Positions 1 to 5,205 of a stretch of 5,205 nucleotides of DNA are shown here, piece by piece; the first letter of the stretch is position 1; each line of letters opens with the position of its first letter. The position numbers were made by a program, and so were the translations under genes. Below the pieces are notes generated by a model that worked only from the letters and a program-made list of their open reading frames with translations, had not been told where the DNA came from and ran no database searches. Origin of the DNA: Opitutales bacterium (GTDB lineage Bacteria > Verrucomicrobiota > Verrucomicrobiia > Opitutales > UBA9783); the NCBI GenBank assembly GCA_017479315.1, contig JAFVCI010000058.1, positions 1 to 5,205 on the forward strand, written 5' to 3'.

Positions 1-18
1 AGTACACATCGTAAAATC

Positions 19-417
19 ATGTCCAACGCAAATGCCGTTGGCTTTTTCGAGGGCGCTCTCACCAAGCGCTTAAAACCGGGAAGCGCGGTCAGAGCCGGCA
101 TGCTGGTCAGCTTTGACAATGACGATCAGTTCGTCGTGCCGTGTTCCGAAAAGAGCATTCCCTGGGGGATTGCCTTGCGCGACACGACCGCTTCGGACGA
201 CAAAACCTACGTGTCCGTTCAGCCGCTGTCCAACAACGGTCAAACGGCACGCATTTTGATGGCGGATGCCGTCAAAGCGGGTGAGCCGATAAGCTTTGCC
301 AAAGACGGCTTCGCCAAAAAATCGGACGGCAACAACATCGTCGGTCTGGCACTTTCGAGCGGCGGAAAAGACGATCGCATCGAAGCCCTCACCACCCTCC
401 CGTACAACCTCAAATAA
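19..417 (+). CDS. Capsid cement / head decoration protein (DUF2190-like)
   Basis: This 132-residue protein most likely binds the outer surface of the phage head and stabilises it. It is rich in short beta strands and glycine turns, with no catalytic motif, signal peptide or membrane segment. Two similar halves are visible: residues about 19-56 (GSAVRAGMLVSF, later IPWGIALRDT) and about 80-115 (ADAVKAGEPISF, later NIVGLALSSG). This 'AG-x-V-x-F ... I-G-x-A-L' pattern is typical of capsid cement proteins. It sits 12 bases before the major capsid gene, where such proteins are usual. The ATG at 19 is the first in the window and gives a natural N-terminus, but the frame is open to base 1, so a start before the window cannot be excluded. 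No Shine-Dalgarno sequence precedes it. The role is inferred from pattern plus position; a head fibre base or other small head protein is the alternative. Confidence 0.68.
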   Translation: MSNANAVGFFEGALTKRLKPGSAVRAGMLVSFDNDDQFVVPCSEKSIPWGIALRDTTASDDKTYVSVQPLSNNGQTARILMADAVKAGEPISFAKDGFAKKSDGNNIVGLALSSGGKDDRIEALTTLPYNLK

Positions 418-429
418 ATCTATTCTCTT

Positions 430-1371
430 ATGGCAACCGAAACACAAGCAAACGAAACCCAATTCAATCAAAATTACTACTCGTCTGAACTGACGCAATT
501 CGCCAATACGTCACAGGGCAACGAAGACATCGAAAAGGCGTTGAATTTCGCCGCACCGATCGTGTTTGTCGCGCGTCGATTTGAGTACAAAAAGATCGCC
601 GACAACGATACGTTTTACTCGGAGAACGACGACATTCGCACCATCGGCAGCAGTTTCAAACACATCGATTTCAACGGCGAAACGATCCAGGCGAAAACAT
701 TCAACAAAGGTCTGACGGTTCGCGTGGACACCGACGACATTGCCGGCGGCGATTGGGAAGCGCGCTATGTGTATGCGCTTAAAAACCGTCTCTGTTGCAA
801 CGAATACCGTCGCACGATTAAGGCATTCGTCGAAACCATCAAAGCGGCTCAGAAGAAAGCCAAAAAGCAAATCGTCGAACCCGAAGCCTGGGCGGGCGAA
901 AAAGCGCAACCGGATGCGGATCTTCGCAATGCAATCCTGATGGCGCGCTCCGAATACGGTTTTTCGCCGAACCGTCTGTTGTTCAGCGAAGGCGCATGGT
1001 ACCTTCGTCAGAACTACTATGCGTCGCAGGACGATACGGCCGGTGCTCACATCGCGGCGGAATTGTCGCGCGAAGCATTGGCAGAAAAACTGCTTGTCGA
1101 AAACGTGCAACTGATCAAACAGGTGCATTTAGGTCTGCAAGGCAAAGAATTGGAAGGTGACGAAATCTTCGCGTTCTACGCCCAAAACGGACTATTAAAA
1201 GACGAACCGTCCGCCGTTAAACGCTTTGTGACGCCGTTCGACGACGGTTACCTGTTCCGCGTCTACGTCGAACCGCACACCAAGTACACCGATATTACCG
1301 TCGAACATTACAGCAATATCGTTGTAACGTCCGCCACCAACATTCTGCAAATCAAAGTCAAAGGCGCGTAA
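430..1371 (+). CDS. Major capsid protein, HK97-fold type
   Basis: This 313-residue protein would form the icosahedral head shell. Features that suggest an HK97-type coat protein are a flexible polar N-terminus (residues 1-30), an early strand/loop region ending in FNKGLTVRVDTDDI (91-104), a long amphipathic lysine-rich helix (about 110-147) resembling the spine helix, the segment NRLLFSEGAWYLRQNY (181-196) that matches the 'P-N-x-x-x-x-s-x-x-x-W-x-x-L' stretch of many capsid proteins, and a beta-rich C-terminus (about 264-311) with VTPFDDGYLFRVYVE. The length is normal for a coat protein without a fused scaffold or protease; any scaffold or protease must lie upstream of the window. It follows the cement gene and precedes the connector gene, the standard head-gene order. 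The ATG at 430 has the leader TCTATTCTCTT and no Shine-Dalgarno. A strong hairpin follows its stop. Sure of a capsid role, less so of the subfamily. Confidence 0.82.
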   Translation: MATETQANETQFNQNYYSSELTQFANTSQGNEDIEKALNFAAPIVFVARRFEYKKIADNDTFYSENDDIRTIGSSFKHIDFNGETIQAKTFNKGLTVRVDTDDIAGGDWEARYVYALKNRLCCNEYRRTIKAFVETIKAAQKKAKKQIVEPEAWAGEKAQPDADLRNAILMARSEYGFSPNRLLFSEGAWYLRQNYYASQDDTAGAHIAAELSREALAEKLLVENVQLIKQVHLGLQGKELEGDEIFAFYAQNGLLKDEPSAVKRFVTPFDDGYLFRVYVEPHTKYTDITVEHYSNIVVTSATNILQIKVKGA

Positions 1372-1385
1372 TACACACAACATCT

Positions 1386-1412
1386 CGGGAGAGGGTTTCG
1401 CGCCCTCTCCCG
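1386..1412 (+). terminator. Perfect hairpin after the capsid gene; possible terminator or mRNA-end stabiliser
   Basis: The arm CGGGAGAGGG (1386-1395) and its exact reverse complement CCCTCTCCCG (1403-1412) flank a 7-nt loop (1396-1402), giving a 10-bp stem with eight G-C pairs. It begins 14 bases after the capsid stop, inside the longest gap between genes in the window (69 bases). No run of T follows (the next bases are CAACCAACCC), so it is not a classic intrinsic terminator. It could attenuate read-through, protect the 3' end of the capsid mRNA, or act with a factor. The structure is seen directly; the function is inferred. Confidence 0.5.
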
Positions 1413-1440
1413 CAACCAACCCTTAAACATTTAAACTCCA

Positions 1441-1884
1441 ATGCCCGTTATCTCCATTCCCTGGACTTTACTCGAAGCTAAACATATTTCTGATTACCTC
1501 ATTCAAGACCAACTGTCGGTTGTAAATAACTTCCGCGAAAAAGGCGATCCGAAGCACATCGATGCCGTTATAAACGATATTTGCGCGTACATTCAAAATC
1601 GCGTACCGCAAAAGTTTCATCCGAACCCGACAGCCCCCAATCACCTTCCGACGGCATGTAAAACCGCAGCATGTCATTTGGTGATCGTAGCCCTGCAATC
1701 GCGTTTGCCGGAACTGAAATTGTCGGACGACCAAATCCGCAACGCCCAACAGGCGCGCAAAACCCTGGATGACCTGGCGGCGATGTGGGAGAAACAATCA
1801 AACCCGAAAGTCACAAACCCGCGCATCGAAGCGGTGCATTACCGCAGACGCGACGCACGCCAATCGACGCTGAAAGGATTTTAA
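1441..1884 (+). CDS. Head-tail connector protein (Mu gp36 / DUF1320-like adaptor)
   Basis: This 147-residue protein probably joins the portal ring to the tail or closes the head. It looks mainly helical: an N-terminal helix around LLEAKHISDYLI (10-21), a helix around HIDAVINDICAYIQNRVP (39-56), then LPTACKTAACHLVIVALQSRLP (69-90) and a long helix LSDDQIRNAQQARKTLDDLAAMWEK (94-118, quoted here only as the span ends LSDD and MWEK). The scheme 'helix, A-x-x-x-I-x-x-Y-I-x-x-R-x-P, proline-led helix of conserved small residues, then R-x-A-x-x-x-L-x-x-L' is that of gp36/DUF1320 and gp6-like connectors. The basic tail HYRRRDAR (133-140) may contact nucleic acid or the portal; that is inference. Its place just after the major capsid gene agrees. 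The ATG at 1441 follows an AT-rich leader (CTTAAACATTTAAACTCCA) without a Shine-Dalgarno. Confidence 0.62.
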   Translation: MPVISIPWTLLEAKHISDYLIQDQLSVVNNFREKGDPKHIDAVINDICAYIQNRVPQKFHPNPTAPNHLPTACKTAACHLVIVALQSRLPELKLSDDQIRNAQQARKTLDDLAAMWEKQSNPKVTNPRIEAVHYRRRDARQSTLKGF

Positions 1885-1911
1885 CACCCCTCTTCCGTTG
1901 AAAGAATCATC

Positions 1912-2361
1912 ATGAAACCGATTTTACGAAGCATTCAAACCAAGCTGATTGAAACCCTCAAAGCTTCGGAGCTCAAAAACGCGATGACCATCGTCGCAAG
2001 CGACGCTTTTTCCGTCGACGAACTCATTTCCCTGAAAGCGGCCCAAACGCAACCGTTCCTGCTGTTCGTTTCGTTGCCGTTTCCGTTGCAAACGCTCGGG
2101 TTGGCATCGTCCTGCTGGGGAACGTTGTCGCTTAACCTCACGCTGGCGCAATCGTTGCGGTACGACGAAGCGTCCGCGTTTGTCGATTGGGCGGAAAGGA
2201 TAAGCTTTGAGGTAACGCAAAAGCCGCTGGTTGTCGATAACCTTTGGAACGGTCGCTTTGTTTTGACCGAAAAAGAACCGTGGACGCGGCTTGATTGGAC
2301 GAACGGCACCGCGTTGCAGCTGCACTTTGTAACTTCCGATTTTAACGTTTCAAATATATGA
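1912..2361 (+). CDS. Probable tail completion / terminator-type protein (Mu gp37-position)
   Basis: The 149-residue product is not firmly recognised from sequence. It has an N-terminal amphipathic helix (residues 3-20, ILRSIQTKLIETLKA), a hydrophobic strand QPFLLFVSLPFPL (47-59), a segment WGTLSLNLTLAQSLRYDEA (69-87), a helix AFVDWAERISFEV (89-101), then LVVDNLWNGRFVLTE (106-120) and RLDWTNGTALQLHFV (126-140). A short alpha/beta protein with an N-terminal helix, directly after a DUF1320-type connector, fits the tail-terminator or minor tail class (gp37/DUF1834 in Mu-like phages). The call rests mostly on order and secondary-structure impression. It lies 27 bases after the connector and shares an ATGA with the next gene, implying translational coupling. 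Before the ATG is GTTGAAAGAATCATC, at best a weak ribosome site. A short tail-tube protein remains possible. Confidence 0.42.
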   Translation: MKPILRSIQTKLIETLKASELKNAMTIVASDAFSVDELISLKAAQTQPFLLFVSLPFPLQTLGLASSCWGTLSLNLTLAQSLRYDEASAFVDWAERISFEVTQKPLVVDNLWNGRFVLTEKEPWTRLDWTNGTALQLHFVTSDFNVSNI

Positions 2362-2771
2362 AAATTACGCTTAAAACAGACCAAAAATCCTACGTTTTGG
2401 CGGGCGGAACCGCGCTGAACGAAGAACCGACGCACATATCCGTAACGGCGGAACGCACGTTACAATCCGTCAAAGCCGTTCGCGCCGCTTCCGTTCAAAC
2501 CTACGACCGCGGAAATTTACAGGTTCGACTCGTGTTTGAAGTCGGACGCCTGCACAACGACCAGTCGGCGGCAATGGAACACATGCTCGTTCACGCGAGC
2601 GAAATCGCGCACGCGCACGGCGAAATCCTCATTCAATCGGAAGGTTCAAAAGTGCGGACGCTCACGCTGGAATCCGCCACCCTGGCGTCCATTCAAACGC
2701 ACTGCAAAGGCAACGCTTCCTATACGACGTATGAAATTTACGGCGGGAAACTGCACGTTAATGCGCAATGA
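2358..2771 (+). CDS. Small tail-associated protein of unnamed family
   Basis: I cannot name a family for this 137-residue protein. It begins with strands (KITLKTDQKSYVLAGG, 2-17), then a region ending in the TYDRGN turn (48-53), followed by LQVRLVFEVGRLH (54-66), a helix QSAAMEHMLVHASEIAHAHG (69-88), a strand pair GEILIQ / VRTLTLESATLASIQ (88-93, 99-113), and a closing strand YEIYGGKL (125-132). The scheme 'R-G-N ... F-x-V-x-R ... helix with HA ... G-x-L ... A-x-L-x-S-I ... Y-x-I-x-G-G' recalls, from memory, small proteins next to tail hubs in Verrucomicrobiota prophages. It resembles a distal-tail or tube-like beta sandwich, but that is inference. It overlaps the upstream gene by ATGA (2358-2361), and its own stop overlaps a further ATG (2768-2771). 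No cysteine cluster, signal peptide or membrane segment is seen. It is a candidate tail-tube, adaptor or distal-tail component. Confidence 0.7.
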   Translation: MKITLKTDQKSYVLAGGTALNEEPTHISVTAERTLQSVKAVRAASVQTYDRGNLQVRLVFEVGRLHNDQSAAMEHMLVHASEIAHAHGEILIQSEGSKVRTLTLESATLASIQTHCKGNASYTTYEIYGGKLHVNAQ

Positions 2772-2794
2772 AAATCAACACCCGAAATTTATGA
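2768..2794 (+). other. 8-codon mini-ORF linking two ATGA overlaps (possible reinitiation relay)
   Basis: The ATG at 2768 overlaps the stop of the preceding tail gene (ATGA) and reads MKINTRNL before a TGA at 2792-2794. That TGA in turn overlaps the ATG at 2791 that opens the coiled-coil gene (again ATGA). Ribosomes ending the tail gene could therefore pass through this mini-ORF and restart on the coiled-coil gene. The geometry is seen directly; whether it is translated is unknown. If the coiled-coil gene instead starts at 2761, the mini-ORF is meaningless. Confidence 0.3.
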
Positions 2795-2967
2795 AAGATA
2801 TGATGTTCAAAAGTACGATGTCCTCACCCGACTATTACAACGATTTCGGCAATCGTCGAAACTACAACGAACTGTCGGATGCTTACGACGAACAACTCAA
2901 TCGCATCGCCGATCTTGAATGCCGGCTTGCGGAACTGGAGGAACAACTGAAACAGGCGCGACACTGA
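2791..2967 (+). CDS. Small coiled-coil protein upstream of the tail hub
   Basis: This 58-residue protein has no family I recognise. Its N-terminal half is polar and rich in Tyr, Asn and Asp (SPDYYNDFGNRRNYNELSD, residues 11-29). Its C-terminal half is a clean heptad repeat, with I39, L42, L46, L49, L53 and A56 spaced 3-4-3-4-3 among Glu, Gln, Lys and Arg, so it should form a short coiled coil and oligomerise. The frame is open far upstream over the previous gene, but that part is an out-of-frame shadow. The start at 2791 is chosen because it overlaps the mini-ORF stop. ATG 2761 (68 residues, overlapping the previous gene by 11 bases), and ATGs at 2800, 2803 and 2818, are alternatives. Its stop overlaps the hub start (TGATG, 2965-2969), so it is probably made with the hub and may act as its assembly partner; that role is inference. 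Confidence 0.6.
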   Translation: MKDMMFKSTMSSPDYYNDFGNRRNYNELSDAYDEQLNRIADLECRLAELEEQLKQARH

Positions 2968-4673
2968 TGACCTGGTTTTTATCCTGCAAGGCACCGGACA
3001 AGCGCGTTCAAAAGAAAACACTGTCCGAATGGGGCATTTTTAACGTCGAACGGCACGTTCTTAATCAGGGAACCGATACGTTGACGTTCCAAACCGCTTC
3101 CGCGACGCAATCCTTCGCCGCCGAGAGCGTGATTGAAATTTTCAAAGACGACGTACGCTGGTTTTGCGGACGCATCACGCAAACGCCCTGTTTTTACGGT
3201 GCAACGCAAGAATTGGCAACCTGCCGTGTTTCGGGACCCGCGTGGTACCTGGAACATCTGGTGTTCCAACAGCCGTGGGAGTATTTCAAGGACGGAACGG
3301 GAAAGACCGAAATCGTTTCCCGCAGCGTATGCCTGTTGGGACAGGATAAAGACGGAAAACCCGTTCACGCCGCGCAATGTTTGAAGGATATTGTCACCTA
3401 CGCTCAAAACCACGGCGCGCCAATTGTCTGCGGGGATATTGTCGGCTTTGATTTTGCATTTCCGTGCGAAACCGTTCGCGACTGCAGTTGCGCCGAAGCA
3501 TTGATGAAAATTTTGCGCTGGACACCCGATGCGGTCGTTTGGTTCGACTACGCAACACCGCAACCGACCTTGCGGATCGCACGCGCCGATCGTCTCGGAA
3601 CAACCGCTTTATCGCTTTCGAAGTGTTCGCAATTTTCGATGGTTCCGAGGAATGACCTGCAAATCAAAGCCGTTGTGTTGAAATACGAACATTCGCATTC
3701 TCAATCGGGCGAAACCTGGAAAACCGTTACGACGGACGCCTACCCGAACAAAGAAGCAGGCGAAGGCTTCAACGCGCTGGTGCTGACGATTGAACTGGAA
3801 GGCACGCATTCACACGTTCAGGAGCAGTATGTGGAAACAAAACCCATCGAAACCGCTTCGGTCGCCTGGTGGAAGGAACATTTTCCCTGTTTGAGCCAAA
3901 CGGCGGATAAGGATATTCAAATTTCGAATGTTCGCTGTTCGACGAAACTGAAAAATGAACTGACTAAGGGAGCCGTTGCCCCGTGGATGGGATGTCGCGC
4001 GGAGTATGCAACGATTACCGCCGACGTCAGTTACAAAACCGCCGACAGCGTGGTCGAAAACAGAACGTTTTCCCTTAAATTTTGCGCCACCGATGCCGTT
4101 TCGCGCACTTATCGAACAGCGGTATTCCTCAGCGAAGGCACGGAACCGCCGAAGCATTTGGCAAAAATTATCTACGACGCCACGCACTGCCTGCGTTACG
4201 AAGGGCGGCTGCAACTGGAATGCGAAGAATTATCCGATTCCTTCATGGGGCAAACGCTGAATTTTACCGACGGTCACGCCGAATGGCGCAAATTAAAGCT
4301 TCCGGTACAGGAAGAACGCTCCTTTTTGGATTCGGGAACGGTACAACTGAAATTCGGCGCGCCGAAGCAACTCGGTCCCAACGACCTTTGCCAGCTGATG
4401 CACACACACCGCATGCGAACCATCACGGAAGATACGAACGCACGCTTTGCCGCCAAACGCTCCGGAAGCACAAAAACGTACTTCCCGCACATGACGCCGT
4501 TGGTCAATTCGATGATCGACCGCGGACAGTGCAAACAGCTGACGATTAAGGATAAAGATAAGAAGGTCGTCCTCAACGCCGCCGCTTTACCCGAAAAAAC
4601 CGAAATCAAGCTCAAAGAATTTGCCGTCGTTGAAAACGGCGAACTGAAGACCGTTTGGATCCCGTCCTCTTAA
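2967..4673 (+). CDS. Tail / baseplate hub-like structural protein
   Basis: This 568-residue protein probably forms the hub at the tail tip that links tail to spike or fibres. The N-terminal part (about 20-100) looks like a hub beta-barrel: DDVRWFCGRI (61-70), then TCRVSGPAWYLEHLVFQQPW (85-104), matching the 'F-x-G-x-I ... V-x-G-P-x-x-x-L-x-x-x-V-F' pattern of late-control-D/gp27-type hubs. A middle segment LMKILRWTPDAVVWFDYAT (179-197) and PQPTLRIARADRL (198-210) is also typical, and a second beta domain begins near DLQIKAVVLKYE (230-241). The C-terminus carries FGAPKQLGPNDLCQLMHTHR (463-482) and ends in beta strands. It has 19 cysteines, high for a phage tail protein. The start at 2967 is preferred because it makes a TGATG junction with the coiled-coil gene; ATG 2919 would add 16 residues that are only an out-of-frame reading of that gene. 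No enzymatic motif is visible. The hub role is inferred from pattern and position. Confidence 0.55.
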   Translation: MTWFLSCKAPDKRVQKKTLSEWGIFNVERHVLNQGTDTLTFQTASATQSFAAESVIEIFKDDVRWFCGRITQTPCFYGATQELATCRVSGPAWYLEHLVFQQPWEYFKDGTGKTEIVSRSVCLLGQDKDGKPVHAAQCLKDIVTYAQNHGAPIVCGDIVGFDFAFPCETVRDCSCAEALMKILRWTPDAVVWFDYATPQPTLRIARADRLGTTALSLSKCSQFSMVPRNDLQIKAVVLKYEHSHSQSGETWKTVTTDAYPNKEAGEGFNALVLTIELEGTHSHVQEQYVETKPIETASVAWWKEHFPCLSQTADKDIQISNVRCSTKLKNELTKGAVAPWMGCRAEYATITADVSYKTADSVVENRTFSLKFCATDAVSRTYRTAVFLSEGTEPPKHLAKIIYDATHCLRYEGRLQLECEELSDSFMGQTLNFTDGHAEWRKLKLPVQEERSFLDSGTVQLKFGAPKQLGPNDLCQLMHTHRMRTITEDTNARFAAKRSGSTKTYFPHMTPLVNSMIDRGQCKQLTIKDKDKKVVLNAAALPEKTEIKLKEFAVVENGELKTVWIPSS

Positions 4674-4737
4674 ATTTCCGCTTCATCGTCCGGTTTTTCG
4701 CCAAATTAACGTCTTTTAACCCAACCTTCCCATCGTC
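4674..4737 (+). other. Intergenic leader before the last gene
   Basis: These 64 bases separate the hub stop from the next ATG. They are rich in T and C, with CTTTTAACCC at 4713-4722, and end in CCCATCGTC just before the start. I see no inverted repeat, no recognisable promoter and no Shine-Dalgarno sequence. The break in tight gene packing leaves room for a promoter or processing site, but none can be supported. Confidence 0.3.
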
Positions 4738-5205
4738 ATGCAACCGTACCGCACCTTTGTGAACGCCCTCGGGGTCAGCAACACCATCCTGCTTCGCCCC
4801 GAAACACCCTATAATTTCGCCACCATACGCGTCCCGCTGAAAACCTACTCTCATTGGTATTGGAACTTAAAAAAACTGACGATTGCGTACCACTACCGCA
4901 TCGACGACGATCACATCAAACACCTGCTGGAATTGGAACCGCGGGCGACATCGGACTTACTTGACCGCATTCGCGGTTTCAATCCGTGGAATTTCGAAGC
5001 ATCCGATGCCAAAGCCAAAACAAAAACGCGCGTCAATTTCGGTCTGTGCATGCCGTTTGACGCTTCCGTTCCGATCGAGCAACGTAATCAAATCGGGCAA
5101 AATAACGATGCGGCGTTCAAGAAGGCGCAACAGCGGAGCACCGAACTTTCCAAAAAACTTCCGCGTTTGTGCACCGACAAACTGCTACCATTGGAAACAC
5201 CGATC
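4738..5205 (+). CDS. Partial CDS, unrecognised phage protein (3' end outside the window)
   Basis: From the ATG at 4738 the frame stays open for 156 codons to the last base, so the gene is truncated by the window and its full length is unknown. The start reads MQPYRTFVNALGVSNTILL. It continues with a beta-looking, aromatic-rich part (YNFATIRVPL, residues 25-34; HWYWNLKKLTIAYHYRI, 39-55), an acidic/basic helix (DDDHIKHLLELEPRATSDLL, 56-75), GFNPWNFEA (80-88), a strand RVNFGLCMPF (98-107), and a polar Gln/Asn/Lys-rich helix (about 113-141). No domain is recognised and no signal peptide or membrane helix is seen. Following the hub gene on the same strand, it may encode a further tail-tip, spike or fibre-related protein, but this is positional guesswork. 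The preceding bases CCCATCGTC carry no Shine-Dalgarno. Codon choice looks like that of its neighbours, which supports it being a real gene. Confidence 0.65.
   Translation, partial: MQPYRTFVNALGVSNTILLRPETPYNFATIRVPLKTYSHWYWNLKKLTIAYHYRIDDDHIKHLLELEPRATSDLLDRIRGFNPWNFEASDAKAKTKTRVNFGLCMPFDASVPIEQRNQIGQNNDAAFKKAQQRSTELSKKLPRLCTDKLLPLETPI

Noticed and set aside
511..1128. 205-codon open frame on the minus strand under the capsid gene.
   Set aside because: It is the antisense shadow of the capsid gene. Its product is rich in Phe, Arg and Val with no recognisable domain, and the sense frame has clear capsid features.
2594..2609. Short inverted repeat CGCGA / TCGCG with a 6-nt loop.
   Set aside because: It is only a 5-bp stem inside coding sequence of a CpG-rich stretch, so chance explains it.
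2937..2941. GGAGG as a ribosome site for the hub gene.
   Set aside because: It is 25 bases before the ATG at 2967, too far for normal use, and it encodes part of the coiled coil; stop-start coupling explains initiation better.
2536..2967. Long +1-frame ORF over the end of the 137-residue gene and into the coiled-coil gene, suggesting a programmed frameshift fusion like the tail assembly chaperones.
   Set aside because: The downstream frame is +1, not -1. The GGGAAAC at the end of the gene is in the wrong phase for a standard slip, and CAA-TGA does not allow good tRNA re-pairing in +1. The coiled-coil gene has its own coupled ATG, so a fusion is not needed.
2979..3563. 194-codon open frame on the minus strand within the hub gene.
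   Set aside because: It is an antisense shadow with low-complexity composition; the sense frame carries hub-like motifs over the same bases.
4082..4549. 155-codon open frame on the + strand inside the hub gene.
   Set aside because: It is out of frame with the hub, very rich in Arg and His, and has no start signal; it overlaps well-patterned coding sequence.
1879..4720. TTTTAAC at 1879-1885, 2340-2346 and 4714-4720 as a shared upstream control element.
   Set aside because: Distances to the next ATG vary (26, 11 and 17 bases), two copies lie in or over coding or stop codons, and TTTTAAC also arises within the hub gene, so it is probably chance.
1..5205. Stop-codon recoding, as in some gut phages.
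   Set aside because: All genes read through at plausible full lengths with the standard code, and both TAA and TGA serve as stops; no TAG-interrupted frame is seen.

Overview
The window is one strand of a tailed-phage (Caudoviricetes) or prophage virion-structural cluster. Every supportable gene lies on the + strand and genes cover almost all of it. In order there is a capsid cement/decoration-type protein (19-417), an HK97-fold-like major capsid protein (430-1371), a head-tail connector of the Mu gp36 / DUF1320 type (1441-1884), a probable tail-completion/terminator-position protein (1912-2361), a small tail-associated protein of unnamed family (2358-2771), a 58-residue coiled-coil protein (2791-2967), a 568-residue tail/baseplate hub-like protein (2967-4673), and the first 156 codons of an unrecognised protein cut by the window end (4738-5205). 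The assignments come from residue patterns and gene order, not database hits. The capsid, cement and connector calls are the firmest.

Layout and expression. The head genes are separated by short AT-rich gaps. A perfect 10-bp inverted repeat with a 7-nt loop sits directly behind the capsid gene (1386-1412) and may partly insulate capsid expression from the tail genes. From 1912 to 4673 the genes are tightly coupled: an ATGA overlap at 2358-2361, an ATGA overlap at 2768-2771 that opens an 8-codon mini-ORF, a third ATGA at 2791-2794 where that mini-ORF ends on the start of the coiled-coil gene, and a TGATG overlap at 2965-2969 into the hub gene. No separately spaced tail tube, tail sheath or tape-measure gene appears between the capsid and the hub, which is unusually compact for a long-tailed phage.

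Host. GC content is near 50% by eye with many CpG steps. Start codons lack a well-spaced Shine-Dalgarno sequence and are instead preceded by A/T/C-rich leaders. All seven visible stops are TAA or TGA, so the standard bacterial code fits. Lack of Shine-Dalgarno is common in Bacteroidota and is also seen in some Verrucomicrobiota/PVC bacteria. The hub and small tail protein recall, from memory, prophage proteins in Verrucomicrobiota. I lean to that phylum with low confidence. There are no RNA genes, CRISPR arrays, insertion sequences, integrase or attachment sites here, so the window alone cannot separate an integrated prophage from a free phage.
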